Part shown: positions 26,544 through 35,128 of the stretch, one piece after another | How the letters are laid out: each line of letters opens with the position of its first letter | Numbering within the stretch: the first letter of the stretch is position 1 | Assembly: GCF_004217135.1 (NCBI RefSeq) | Contig: NZ_SHKK01000001.1 | Location: 868,001-932,000 of the forward strand | Direction: 5' to 3' | Source of the DNA: Micromonospora violae | Lineage (GTDB): Bacteria; Actinomycetota; Actinomycetes; Mycobacteriales; Micromonosporaceae | Length of the DNA stretch: 64,000 nucleotides | The notes under the pieces: generated by a model | What the model was told of the DNA's origin: nothing | Seen by the model: the letters and a program-made list of their open reading frames with translations, nothing else | Database searches by the model: none | Translations under genes and position numbers: made by a program

Positions 26544-26562
26544 AAACTAGCGGTGTAAGTTT
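26544..26562. promoter_or_regulatory. TetR operator candidate upstream of the acyl-CoA dehydrogenase gene
   Basis: AAACT-N9-AGTTT, 57 bases upstream of the dehydrogenase start, in a locally AT-richer stretch. The same half-sites and spacing recur at 27349-27367. Confidence 0.6.
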
Positions 26563-26686
26563 TCATTCGTCCAGACCCCATCTCTGGCCGACGTGGTGGC
26601 ACCTGCGCGCAGGCGGTCCCGGATAGGGTGCGTGAACAGGTGGTTCCCACGGGGAGGGACAGCCCCACACCCCGAGGAGTTCTGAC

Positions 26687-27343
26687 GTGCCCCGACCTCG
26701 ACGGCCTCTGCTCACCCGCGACCGGATCGTCGAGACGGCGCTCGCGCTGATCGACGCCGACGGGCTCGGCGCGCTCTCCACCCGCCGGCTCGCCGCCGCG
26801 CTCGGCGTGCAGGGCCCCTCGCTCTACAACCACTTCGCCACCAAGGACGACATCCTCGATGCGGTCGCCGACGAGGTCACCGGCGGCGTCGACACCAGCG
26901 GCTTCGCCAGCCGGGACTGGGTCGCCGCGCTGCGGGAGTGGGCCTGGTCGTACCGGCGGGCGCTCACCGCGCACCCGAACATCGTGCCGTACCTGGCACA
27001 GGGCCCGGGGCGTCGACCGGCCGCCCTGGCGATGGCCGACGCGGTCTACGGCGGCCTGGTCCGGGCCGGCTGGCCGCCGGCCCGCGCCACCCACATCGGC
27101 GCGGCACTGCGCTACTTCGTGGCCGGCTCGGCGCTCGGTTCGTTCGCCCGCGGTTTCGTCGAGGACCCGGAGCTGTACGCGGCGCACTACCCGCATCTGC
27201 GCCAGGCGCACCGGCTCGCCGAGCACCAGCAGAGCGTGGACGAGGGCGCCTTCGCCCTCGGCCTGGACGCGTTGCTGCACGGTCTGGCCGCCGAGTACGC
27301 CCGCACCGTCGACGCGGTGGAGTCCGGCCGGCCCAACGGGTAG
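26687..27343 (+). CDS. TetR/AcrR family transcriptional regulator
   Basis: 218 aa. GTG start with GAGGAG 9 bases upstream. The N-terminal helix-turn-helix (about 10-55) reads IVETALALIDADGLGALSTR, ALGVQGPSLYNHFATKDDIL. The C-terminal ligand domain resembles the TetR_C_1-like group (ALREWAWSYRRALTAHPNIV). It probably represses the acyl-CoA dehydrogenase gene and the aldehyde/alcohol dehydrogenase genes through the two AAACT-N9-AGTTT sites, with an acyl-CoA or aldehyde as inducer; that is inference from layout. Confidence 0.92.
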   Translation: MPRPRRPLLTRDRIVETALALIDADGLGALSTRRLAAALGVQGPSLYNHFATKDDILDAVADEVTGGVDTSGFASRDWVAALREWAWSYRRALTAHPNIVPYLAQGPGRRPAALAMADAVYGGLVRAGWPPARATHIGAALRYFVAGSALGSFARGFVEDPELYAAHYPHLRQAHRLAEHQQSVDEGAFALGLDALLHGLAAEYARTVDAVESGRPNG

Positions 27344-27348
27344 CGTCC

Positions 27349-27367
27349 AAACTCCCAGCGCTAGTTT
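27349..27367. promoter_or_regulatory. TetR operator candidate upstream of the aldehyde dehydrogenase gene
   Basis: AAACT-N9-AGTTT starting 5 bases after the tetR stop and 50 bases before the aldehyde dehydrogenase ATG. Same geometry as the site at 26544. Confidence 0.6.
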
Positions 27368-27416
27368 CATCGTCCGTCGCGACCCCGTCGCCATCGCCCA
27401 CCCCCGAAGGGACGAC

Positions 27417-28871
27417 ATGGATCTCGCCGCCCCGCCGTCGCAGTTGCCCGACTCCCTGCGCCTGCGGCACCACCTGTACATCGGCGGGGAGTGGACGCCT
27501 CCCGCCGACGCTGATCTGATCGACGTGGAGAACCCGAGCACCGGGGAACTGGTCGGGCAGGTTCCGGCTGGCACCCCGGCCGACGTCGACCGCGCCGTGG
27601 CCGCAGCCCGGGCCGCGTTCCCCGGCTGGTCGTCCGCCACCCCCGCCGAGCGTTCCGCGCACCTCGACCGGCTGCACGCGGCGCTCAGTGCCCGCGCCGA
27701 CGACCTGGCCCGCGCCGTCGCCGTGGAGCTGGGCTCGCCGCTCAAGCTCGCCACCCGGGTGCAGGTCGGGCTCCCGTTGACCGTGCTGCGTGACCACGTC
27801 GCGCTCGCCGCCCGCGCGCCGGTCGAGGAGAGCATCGGCAACTCCCTGGTCGTCCGCGAGCCGGTCGGCGTGGTCGGCGCGATCACCCCGTGGAACTACC
27901 CGCTGCACCAGGTGATGGCGAAGCTCGCACCCGCCCTCGCCGCCGGTTGCACGGTGGTGCTCAAGCCCAGCGAGTTGACCCCGTTGACCGCTTACCTGCT
28001 CTTCGACGCGGTCACCGAAGCCGGGTTGCCGCCGGGCGTGCTCAACCTGGTCCCCGGCACCGGGCCGGTGGTCGGCGAAGCCCTCGCCGGGCACCCCGAC
28101 GTCGACCTGGTCTCGTTCACCGGCTCCACCGCCACCGGCGCGCGGATCATGCGGCTCGCCGCCGACCGGATCGCCCGGGTGGCGCTGGAGCTGGGCGGCA
28201 AGTCCGCCAACGTGATCCTCCCCGACGCCGACCTGGCCACCGCCGTCAAGGTGGGCGTCGGCAACGCGTTGCTCAACTCCGGGCAGACCTGCACCGCGTG
28301 GACCCGGATGCTGGTGCACCGCGACCGCTACGACGAAGCGCTGCACCTGATCACCACGGCGGTGGCCGGCTACCGGCTCGGCGACCCATTCGACCCGGCG
28401 ACCCGGCTCGGCCCGCTGGTCTCCGCTCACCAGGCCGAACGGGTGCGCGGCCACATCGACCGGGCTCTCGCCGACGGCGCCCGGCTGGTCGCCGGCGGGC
28501 CCGACGCCCCGGTGCCGACCCGGGGGCACTTCGTCGCCCCGACCGTCTTCGCCGACGTGCACCCCGACAGCGCGCTCGCCCAGGAGGAGGTCTTCGGCCC
28601 GGTGCTCGCCGTCATCCCGTTCGCCGACACCGACGAGGCCGTCGCCATCGCCAACAACTCGAAGTACGGGTTGGCCGGCGCGGTCTGGTCCGCCGACACC
28701 GACGCGGCGCTGGCGGTGGCCCGGCGGCTGCGTACCGGCGCGGTCGACATCAACGGCGCCCCGTTCAACCCGCTCGCCCCGTTCGGTGGCTACAAGCAGT
28801 CCGGCCTGGGCCGGGAGTTGGGCGTGCACGGGCTGGCCGAGTTCTGCGAGCTGAAGGCGATCCAGCGATGA
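27417..28871 (+). CDS. Aldehyde dehydrogenase (NAD(P)+)
   Basis: 484 aa. Start ATG at 27417 with GAAGG 7 bases upstream. Seen: catalytic nucleophile C292 in SGQTCTAWTRM, general base E258 in LELGGKSANV, cofactor motifs ITPWNYPLHQVM and SFTGSTATGARIM, and C-terminal PFGGYKQSGLGRELG. It oxidises an aldehyde to the acid. It overlaps the alcohol dehydrogenase gene (ATGA), so the pair would convert an alcohol to an acid in two coupled steps, feeding the divergent acyl-CoA dehydrogenase after CoA activation elsewhere. Chain length or aromatic preference is not readable. Confidence 0.94.
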   Translation: MDLAAPPSQLPDSLRLRHHLYIGGEWTPPADADLIDVENPSTGELVGQVPAGTPADVDRAVAAARAAFPGWSSATPAERSAHLDRLHAALSARADDLARAVAVELGSPLKLATRVQVGLPLTVLRDHVALAARAPVEESIGNSLVVREPVGVVGAITPWNYPLHQVMAKLAPALAAGCTVVLKPSELTPLTAYLLFDAVTEAGLPPGVLNLVPGTGPVVGEALAGHPDVDLVSFTGSTATGARIMRLAADRIARVALELGGKSANVILPDADLATAVKVGVGNALLNSGQTCTAWTRMLVHRDRYDEALHLITTAVAGYRLGDPFDPATRLGPLVSAHQAERVRGHIDRALADGARLVAGGPDAPVPTRGHFVAPTVFADVHPDSALAQEEVFGPVLAVIPFADTDEAVAIANNSKYGLAGAVWSADTDAALAVARRLRTGAVDINGAPFNPLAPFGGYKQSGLGRELGVHGLAEFCELKAIQR

Positions 28872-30010
28872 CCGACCCCGAGCTGTCCCCGGCCGCGCCG
28901 GGCGGCGGCACCGAGCCGGTGTCCGAGCCGGTCATCGTTCGCGCGCTGGTCGCGCGCGGGTCCGGTGCGGAGCTCAGGGTCGAGCCGGTACGGCTGCCCG
29001 CGCCCGGCCCCGGCGAGGTGCGGGTGGCGATCCGGGCGGCCGGTGTCTGCCACTCCGACCTGTCCATGGTCAACGGCACCCTCGCCGCGCGGTTTCCGCT
29101 GGTCCTCGGGCACGAGGCGACCGGGGTGGTGGCTGCGACCGGGCCGGGCAGCCAGCTGACGGTCGGCACCCCGGTGGTGCTCAACTGGGCACCGGCCTGC
29201 CGGGCCTGCTGGTGGTGCCAGCGCGGGGAGCCGTGGCTCTGCGCCGCCACCACGGCCCCGACGGTGCCGCGCGGCGAGACCGACGACGGGGTCCCCCTGC
29301 ACCTGACCCTCGGCCTCGGCGCGCTCGCCGAGGCGGTGGTGGTACCCGAGCGTGCCGTCATTCCGATCCCCGCCGGGCTGCCGCCCGAGCAGGCAGCGCT
29401 GCTCGGCTGCGCGGTGCTCACCGGCGTCGGCGCGGTCCGGAACACCGCCCGGGTGGCGCCCGGCGAGTCGGTCGCGGTCGTCGGGCTCGGTGGGGTCGGG
29501 CTCGCCGTGTTGAGCGCGGCCCGTCGGGCCGGCGCCACGACGATCCTGGCCGTCGACGTCGCCGAGGCGAAGCGGGGCCTGGCGCTTGCCGCCGGGGCGA
29601 CCGACTTCCTGCTCTCCGACGACCGGCTGTCCAAGGAGGTACGGGCGCGCACCGAGAGCCGCGGCGTCGACCACGCCTTCGAGTGCGTCGGTCGGGCCGC
29701 CACCATCCGCGCCGCGTGGCGGCTCACTCGGCGTGGGGGAGCGGTGACCGTGGTCGGCATGGGCGCGAAGGACGACATGGTCAGCCTCGGCGCGCTGGAC
29801 ATCTTCCACTCCGCGCGTACGCTGCGCTCCTCGGTGTACGGATCGTCCGATCCGGACCGGGAGGTGCCGGCGCTGGCCGCCGAACTCGCCGACGGCGCAC
29901 TGGACCTGCGGGTGCTGGTCAGCGGAACGGTTCCGTTGGACGAGGCGCCGGCGGCGTTCGACCGGCTGGCCCGGGGCGAGGGTGCGCGCTGGGTGGTCAC
30001 GCTGAGCTGA
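28868..30010 (+). CDS. Zinc-dependent alcohol dehydrogenase (MDR family)
   Basis: 380 aa medium-chain dehydrogenase. Catalytic zinc ligands C61 (GVCHSD), H82-E83 (GHEATG) and a later Cys. All four structural-zinc Cys are present (C111, C114, C117, C125). The nucleotide loop is VVGLGGVGLAVL, followed by VDVAEAK, which favours NAD+ over NADP+. The first 20 residues form a Pro/Gly/Glu-rich leader not usual in the family; the GTG/ATG starts further in are possible. The start overlaps the aldehyde dehydrogenase stop. Confidence 0.93.
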   Translation: MTDPELSPAAPGGGTEPVSEPVIVRALVARGSGAELRVEPVRLPAPGPGEVRVAIRAAGVCHSDLSMVNGTLAARFPLVLGHEATGVVAATGPGSQLTVGTPVVLNWAPACRACWWCQRGEPWLCAATTAPTVPRGETDDGVPLHLTLGLGALAEAVVVPERAVIPIPAGLPPEQAALLGCAVLTGVGAVRNTARVAPGESVAVVGLGGVGLAVLSAARRAGATTILAVDVAEAKRGLALAAGATDFLLSDDRLSKEVRARTESRGVDHAFECVGRAATIRAAWRLTRRGGAVTVVGMGAKDDMVSLGALDIFHSARTLRSSVYGSSDPDREVPALAAELADGALDLRVLVSGTVPLDEAPAAFDRLARGEGARWVVTLS

Positions 30011-30121
30011 GCACTATGACGTCGCGGGCCTGCACGTCGGGGCGGATGCTGCCGGTCGAACCAGGCCGCGAGGGCGTCCCCGAAAATCGCCGGGCGCAGG
30101 ACTTGGAGGGCCTCACTTCAA

Positions 30122-30171
30122 TGAGCGTGATGTCTGTGAGTCATCACGATGACTCACAGACATCACGCTCA
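30122..30171. repeat. Perfect inverted repeat, 23-bp arms, 4-base loop
   Basis: Left arm 30122-30144 begins TGAGCGTGATGTCTGTGAGT; right arm 30149-30171 is its exact complement; loop CACG. It lies 111 bases past the alcohol dehydrogenase stop. It could be a terminator (no U run), a protein-binding site or an interspersed palindromic repeat. Its lower GC content than the surroundings argues against a simple GC terminator. Confidence 0.85.
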
Positions 30172-30473
30172 GCAGCGGATGTGGCTCCGGCGATCGTCGT
30201 GCTGGGCGTTCGCCGCACCGACCAGCTGGATGTCCTGGTGGCGACGCCGGAATGACCAGAACCGGCCCGGCAGCACATGGCCGACCGCGGCATCGACCGC
30301 CGGGCGTCCTCGCCCATCAGCGCCAGCATGACGCCACCCTTGCCACTCTTGAGGCCCTGGACCACGACCTTGCCGGTGCTGCCGGCGGGCAGCTCCAGGG
30401 TTCGCGGCACCACAGCCGCCGGAACGGCGATTCCACCTACCTCTCATCCCGGGGGCGTTGCGCCCGAGACTAT

Positions 30474-30505
30474 ACCTAGCAGTACTATGCATCATACCTC
30501 TAGGT
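30474..30505. promoter_or_regulatory. Candidate operator/promoter of the second padR gene
   Basis: ACCTAG (30474-30479) and CTAGGT (30500-30505) form a spaced inverted repeat around TACTAT (30483-30488), a possible -10, in an AT-rich patch 20-50 bases before the GTG. Autoregulation is usual for PadR. Confidence 0.4.
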
Positions 30506-30523
30506 TTGGAGCTGGGAGGCTTC

Positions 30524-30889
30524 GTGAAGGTCGCCAAGGATCTGGTCGCCGCCTCGGCGACACCGATGGTGCTCGGCATCCTGGCCGAGGGGGAGAGCTA
30601 CGGGTACGCCATCATCCGGCGGATCAACGAGCTGTCCGGAGGCGAGCTGGAGTGGACCGAAGGGCTGCTGTACCCGTTGCTGCACCGGCTGGAGCGCCTC
30701 GCCTATCTGGAGTCGAGCTGGCAGTCGGTGGCCGGCGAGCGGAAGCGCAAGTACTACCGCATCACCGACCGGGGCCTGGCCGAGCTGGCCGAGCAGCGCC
30801 GGCAGTGGGACACCGTCGTGGGTGCGCTCAAGGAGATCTGGCACGACTGCGCGCCGCTGACGGCGCAGCCGTTGGAGGGCCTCGCATGA
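30524..30889 (+). CDS. PadR family transcriptional regulator
   Basis: 121 aa. I chose GTG at 30524 (KVAKDLVAASATP) because GGGAGG lies 5 bases upstream; the frame is open further upstream without an RBS. Winged-helix motifs: MVLGILAEGESYGYAIIRRI and EWTEGLLYPLLHRLERL, then RKYYRITDRGLAEL and a dimer helix. It differs from the PadR at 6764 in sequence but pairs with the same class of membrane gene, overlapping it by ATGA. Confidence 0.92.
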   Translation: MKVAKDLVAASATPMVLGILAEGESYGYAIIRRINELSGGELEWTEGLLYPLLHRLERLAYLESSWQSVAGERKRKYYRITDRGLAELAEQRRQWDTVVGALKEIWHDCAPLTAQPLEGLA

Positions 30890-32262
30890 CGCCGCCCGAC
30901 GGGCCGGAGGAACTGGAAGCCCAGTTCGAGCAGTGGCGCCGGTACGTGCTTCGCCGCAGGGAGTTGCAGGCGGTGGACGCCGACGAGCTGGAAGACCACC
31001 TTCGCGGCTCGGTGGACGAGCTCGTCGCCGCTGGCCTGAGCCCGGACGAGGCGTTCCTGGTCGCGGTGAAACGAATGGGCAGCCTCGACGACCTCTCCCG
31101 CGAGTTCGCCCGGGAGCATTCGGAGCGGCTGTGGAAGCAGTTGGTGCTGACCGGCGACCACGACAGCCCGGTCGGCGGCACCCGCTCCCGGCGGGACCTG
31201 TGGGTCATGCTCGGCTGTGCGGCGGGCGCGCTGGCGTCGGTCAAGGTGCCGGCGCTGTTCGGGCTGAGCTTCGCCGACGACGGCTCGTTCTACGCGCGGA
31301 ACTTCACCCTGTTCGCGCTGCCCTGGCTGGCGGGTTTCCTGGCCTGGCGTCGGGGAGCCCGGAGGTCGATGGTCGCCGTGCTGGCGGCGCTCTTCGTCCT
31401 CGGCGCGGTGGCGGCCAACGCCTACCCCCTGGCTGACGATTCGCAGTCCGTGGTCGTCACCGGCGTCCACCTTCCCATCGCCCTGTGGCTCGTGGTCGGT
31501 CTGGCGTACGTCGCCGACGACTGGCGCTCCTCCCGTCGGCGCATGGACTTCATCCGGTTCACCGGTGAGTGGTTCATCTACCTGGTGCTGATGGCCCTCG
31601 GCGGCGGCGTGCTCGCCGCGTTCCTGTTCAACACCTTCGCGGCCATCGGAATCGTCCCGGAGGAGTTCATCTCGCAGTGGCTCCTGCCCTGCGGTGCCGC
31701 GGCGGCGGTCGTGGTGGCCGGGTGGCTCGTCGAGGCCAAGCAGAGCGTCGTCGAGAACATTGCGCCGGTCCTCACCCGGCTGTTCACCCCGCTCTTCACG
31801 GCTGCGCTGCTCGCCTTCCTCGTCGCTGTCGTCTGGACCAGCCACGGCATCGACGTGGAGCGTGAGGCGCTGCTTCTGTTCGACCTTCTCCTGGTCGTGG
31901 TGCTGGGGCTGCTGCTCTACTCACTCTCGGCCCGTGAACCGCTGGCCCCGCCCGGCCCGTTCGACAAGCTCCAACTCGCGCTCGTGGTCAGTGCGTTGGC
32001 CATCGACGTGCTGGTGCTGCTGGAGATCACCGGGCGCATCACCGACGCGTACGGCAGCACGCCCAACCGGGCGGCCGCGCTCGGCGAGAACGTGATCCTC
32101 CTGGTCAACCTCGCCTGGTCGGCGTGGCTCCTGCTGACCTTCATCCGCCGGCGCACGCCGTTCACGACGCTCGAACGGTGGCAGACCGGCTACCTGCCGG
32201 TGTACGCCGCGTGGGCCTGGATCGTGGTCCTGGTCTTCCCGCCGCTGTTCAGCTACGCCTGA
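30886..32262 (+). CDS. Membrane protein with N-terminal permease-prefix/HAAS domain
   Basis: 458 aa. The ATG overlaps the padR stop. Residues 1-75 (FEQWRRYVLRRRELQAVDAD, DELVAAGLSPDEAFLVAVKR) are the HAAS/permease-prefix domain. About eleven hydrophobic segments follow in the rest of the chain. There is no ATPase or catalytic motif. Role unknown; in this family the soluble domain is thought to communicate with the coupled PadR. Longer than the 315-aa paralogue at 5820, with little similarity outside the prefix domain. Confidence 0.8.
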   Translation: MTPPDGPEELEAQFEQWRRYVLRRRELQAVDADELEDHLRGSVDELVAAGLSPDEAFLVAVKRMGSLDDLSREFAREHSERLWKQLVLTGDHDSPVGGTRSRRDLWVMLGCAAGALASVKVPALFGLSFADDGSFYARNFTLFALPWLAGFLAWRRGARRSMVAVLAALFVLGAVAANAYPLADDSQSVVVTGVHLPIALWLVVGLAYVADDWRSSRRRMDFIRFTGEWFIYLVLMALGGGVLAAFLFNTFAAIGIVPEEFISQWLLPCGAAAAVVVAGWLVEAKQSVVENIAPVLTRLFTPLFTAALLAFLVAVVWTSHGIDVEREALLLFDLLLVVVLGLLLYSLSAREPLAPPGPFDKLQLALVVSALAIDVLVLLEITGRITDAYGSTPNRAAALGENVILLVNLAWSAWLLLTFIRRRTPFTTLERWQTGYLPVYAAWAWIVVLVFPPLFSYA

Positions 32263-32299
32263 TCGGCGCGATCGACCGTCGGCGCGGGTCGGCTTGACG

Positions 32300-32349
32300 G
32301 TGACGCGGCAGCCGGCCCACCCGCCACGGGTGGGCCGGCTGCCGGTCAC
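32300..32349. terminator. Two-way terminator between converging genes
   Basis: A 22-bp stem with a single-base bulge (32300-32322 with 32328-32349) and loop GCCAC, beginning 38 bases past the membrane-protein stop and overlapping the SPFH stop codon. No U tracts. Confidence 0.75.
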
Positions 32350-33203
32350 TTGCCCGTGACGATGCCCGGGTTGATGCAGAGCCCCGGGTTGGCGCCGTTC
32401 TTCTCCGCGATCTCCAGACAGCGGGTCACCTTGTCGACCTTCGCGTTGGTCTCGGTGATCTGCTTGGAGATCTCGGCGTTCTTGCGGTCCTGCTCCAGGT
32501 TGCGGGTCTGCGCCAGCTTGTCCTGGAACGCCTTGATGTTGCCCTCGGTCTTGTCGTCGTGGTTCACCCGGGTGATGGTCACCGAGAGGATGTCCACATC
32601 GGTGGCGAGTCGGGTCTCCGCGCTGGTCTTGATGCTCGCGGCGAACGGCTTCAGGTCGACGTTGAGGTCACCGGTCTTGTCGTCGATCTTCTCCAGCGGG
32701 TTGTACGCGGCGAAGGCGTCGTTGACCGCGCTGTCGAGCTGCACGCCCACCCGCTGACCCCGGAAGCTGTCGAAGTCGCCCTTGTAGTCCATGAACTGCT
32801 TCGGCGCGTCCTCCGGCTTGACCTGCCATTCGACGAGCACCTCGACGCACGCGTCGGCGAGGGTGCCGGTGCGTACGCGGACGCAGTTGTTGCCGCCGAT
32901 GTGGTCGTACTTCTGGCGGCCCGCGTCCCACTCCCCGACCTTCTGCCACGGTGCCACCCACTTCAGGCCGGAGCCGGTGACCTCGCCGGTGGGCTTGCCG
33001 AAGCTGGTGACGATGCCGACCGAGCGGATCGGCACCGAGTGGGCGCTGGAGGCGATGCCGATCACCAGGGTGAGGGCGAGGAAGCCGAGCGACGCGAGCG
33101 CGGCCATCCGCTTCAGCGGCCGGGCGGGAGCGACGAGGGCGACGACGGCGCTGACCGCCAGGGCGACGGCGAAGAGGATCGCCATGGTGAAGCCGACGGG
33201 CAT
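32346..33203 (-). CDS. SPFH/Band 7 domain membrane protein
   Basis: 285 aa. Two N-terminal membrane segments (about 7-27 and 33-52), then a prohibitin-like SPFH domain (about 60-215: VPIRSVGIVTSFGKPTGEV, WVAPWQKV) and a charged helical tail (AQTRNLEQDRKNAEISKQ) that in this family forms large oligomeric rings. Cys residues at NNCVRV and DACVEV, and CLEIAEK/GLCINPG near the end, suggest an extracytoplasmic domain. Family members organise membrane microdomains and protease access. Monocistronic, with no NfeD partner visible. Confidence 0.85.
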   Translation of the reverse strand: MPVGFTMAILFAVALAVSAVVALVAPARPLKRMAALASLGFLALTLVIGIASSAHSVPIRSVGIVTSFGKPTGEVTGSGLKWVAPWQKVGEWDAGRQKYDHIGGNNCVRVRTGTLADACVEVLVEWQVKPEDAPKQFMDYKGDFDSFRGQRVGVQLDSAVNDAFAAYNPLEKIDDKTGDLNVDLKPFAASIKTSAETRLATDVDILSVTITRVNHDDKTEGNIKAFQDKLAQTRNLEQDRKNAEISKQITETNAKVDKVTRCLEIAEKNGANPGLCINPGIVTGK

Positions 33204-33548
33204 GGGGTGGAGACCTTCCGCTGGGCTGTGTGGATCATCAACCTAGGGGGTCCGGTCAAGTCGACGGCCCGCGGGAGTGGCGTTCGCGCACGTCAATCGT
33301 GGGTGGAACGTGAAGTCCATCGACATGGTTCGACTCCCTCCCCTCTGGGGTGGGGTGCCGGCTGGAGTGCGTCGAGGCGTGGGGCGGGTTGCAGACGCCG
33401 CGCACCGGTCGCGCCTGCGGGTGACGCCCACCACATACGATACGGATCGGTGCCGTATCGTTAATACGCGTCGTAGGCTGATTCGCGTTACGAGTCTGAC
33501 CCGTATCGTATTTCGTCGCGGGTGATCAGCGTGGGGGGAAAGCCAGGC
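33204..33548. other. 345-base divergent promoter region (SPFH gene and MFS exporter gene)
   Basis: No gene seen. The right third is AT-richer and carries the operator candidates described separately; the left part holds the SPFH promoter, with no clear hexamers. Confidence 0.55.
33437..33509 (+). promoter_or_regulatory. TetR operator candidates upstream of the MFS exporter
   Basis: Site 1: ACGATACGG-N7-CCGTATCGT, exact 9-bp arms (33437-33445, 33453-33461). Site 2: a third copy of CCGTATCGT at 33501-33509, partly symmetric with ACGA at 33490. Both lie 40-110 bases before the exporter start, where the downstream TetR protein would act as repressor. Confidence 0.6.
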
Positions 33549-35117
33549 ATGGAACTGCACAACAACACGGGACACCCGAGGCGGTGGGCGATCCTGGGGG
33601 TGCTGGTGATCAGCCTCCTCGTGGTCGTCCTCGACAACACGATCCTCAACGTCGCCCTGCGCACCCTGGCCGACCCGGTGCACGGCCTCGGCGCCAGCCA
33701 GGGCGAGCTGGAGTGGTCCATCAACTCCTACACCCTCGTCTTCGCCGGGCTGCTGTTCACCTTCGGGGTGCTCGGCGACCGCGCCGGCCGCAAGCGCTTC
33801 CTGATGATCGGTCTGGTGCTGTTCGGCCTGGCGTCGCTGCTCTCCGCGTACGCCCAGAGCCCCGGACAGCTCATCGCGGCCCGCGCCCTGATGGGGGTCG
33901 GCGGCGCGGCCATCATGCCGGTGACGCTGTCGATCATCTCCAACGTCTTCGACCCGCGCGAGCGTGGTCGGGCCATCGGCGTCTGGGCCGGCGCGGTCGG
34001 TCTCGCCGTGGCGATCGGCCCGATCCTCGGCGGTGCGCTGCTGGAGCACTTCTGGTGGGGCTCGGTCTTCCTGATCAACGTGCCGGTGATCGTCGTCGGC
34101 GTGGTGCTGGTGGCGCTGCTGGTCCCCGAGTCGCGTGACCCCCGGCCGGGCCGGGTCGACGTGCTCGGCGTCCTGCTCTCGGTGATCGGCCTGGTCGCCC
34201 TCTCCTACGGCATCATCGACGGCGGCGAGCACGGCTTCGGCCGCCCGGTGGCCTGGGGCTCGATCCTGGTCGGCGTCGCGGTGCTGGCCTGGTTCGTGCA
34301 GCACGAGCGGCGCAGCGACCACCCGTCGCTGGACGTGCGCCTGTTCAAGGTGCCCCGCTTCGCCGCGCCGGTCGCCATCGTCGGCCTGGTGTTCTTCGCC
34401 GCGATGGGCTCGATGTTCTTCGGCTCGTTCTACCTGCAACTGGTGCGCGACTACAGCCCCTTGCAGACCGGTCTGCTCTTCCTGCCCTTCGCCGGCGCCC
34501 AGCTGGTCTTCGCGCCGCGCAGCGCCGCGATGGTCCGCCGCTACGGCGGTCGGGCCGTCGCCGCCGTCGGGTTGGCGCTGACCGTGGTGTCCCTCGGCGC
34601 CTTCGTCTTCATCGGCGCGTCCACCCCGATCTGGATCGTGCTGCTCGTCTTCCTCATCCAGGGCGCCGGAATGGCCAACATCATGCCGCCGGCCACCGAG
34701 TCGATCATGTCGGCGCTGCCCCGGGAGAAGGCCGGCGTGGGCTCCGCGGTCAGCAACACCATCCGCCAGGTGGCCGGCGCGCTCGGTGTGGCCGTCCTCG
34801 GCTCGGTGCTCTCCGCGGTCTACCGCAGCGACATCAGTGACGCACTGACCGGCCTGCCCGGCCAGGCCCGCGACGCCGCGAACGAGTCGATCTCCGGGGC
34901 GTACGCCGCGGCGGGCCAGCTTGGCCCGGCGGCACCGGGGCTGATCTCGGCCGCCAACGACGCCTTCGTCACCGCCATGCACTGGGCGGCCGGGCTCTCC
35001 GCGGTGATCGCCGCGCTCGGCATCATCGTGGTGCTGCGCTGGATGCCGGGCAAGGAGGAGACGAGCGTCGCCCCGGTGGCGCCGGTCGCCGAGCCCGAGT
35101 TGGCCGGCACGGCGTAG
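33549..35117 (+). CDS. MFS drug exporter, DHA2 (EmrB/QacA-like) family
   Basis: 522 aa with 14 predicted membrane segments. I chose ATG at 33549 (MELHNNTGHPRRWAIL), preceded by a GGGGGGAAAG RBS; an in-frame GTG 27 bases upstream is possible. Motif A in loop 2-3 is GVLGDRAGRKRFLM; motif C-like GVWAGAVGLAVAIGPILGGAL marks an antiporter; motif D1-like LDNTILNVAL is in helix 1. It exports hydrophobic drugs or toxic metabolites in exchange for protons. It forms a transporter/repressor pair with the tetR gene 11 bases downstream and has operator-like repeats in front. Confidence 0.93.
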   Translation: MELHNNTGHPRRWAILGVLVISLLVVVLDNTILNVALRTLADPVHGLGASQGELEWSINSYTLVFAGLLFTFGVLGDRAGRKRFLMIGLVLFGLASLLSAYAQSPGQLIAARALMGVGGAAIMPVTLSIISNVFDPRERGRAIGVWAGAVGLAVAIGPILGGALLEHFWWGSVFLINVPVIVVGVVLVALLVPESRDPRPGRVDVLGVLLSVIGLVALSYGIIDGGEHGFGRPVAWGSILVGVAVLAWFVQHERRSDHPSLDVRLFKVPRFAAPVAIVGLVFFAAMGSMFFGSFYLQLVRDYSPLQTGLLFLPFAGAQLVFAPRSAAMVRRYGGRAVAAVGLALTVVSLGAFVFIGASTPIWIVLLVFLIQGAGMANIMPPATESIMSALPREKAGVGSAVSNTIRQVAGALGVAVLGSVLSAVYRSDISDALTGLPGQARDAANESISGAYAAAGQLGPAAPGLISAANDAFVTAMHWAAGLSAVIAALGIIVVLRWMPGKEETSVAPVAPVAEPELAGTA

Positions 35118-35128
35118 GTGCGGGAAGA

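Larger units (their letters stand above)
30011..30523. other. 513-base region without a supported gene
   Basis: Holds a perfect 23-bp-arm palindrome (30122-30171) and the padR promoter region. A minus-strand stretch around 30300-30400 reads like protein (PAGSTGKVVVQGLKSG) but has no convincing start and loses character toward the palindrome; it may be a gene remnant. Confidence 0.5.

Noticed and set aside
30144..30413. 89-codon minus-strand frame with plausible protein segments
   Set aside because: No RBS, and its end runs through the long palindrome; kept only as a possible remnant in the findings.
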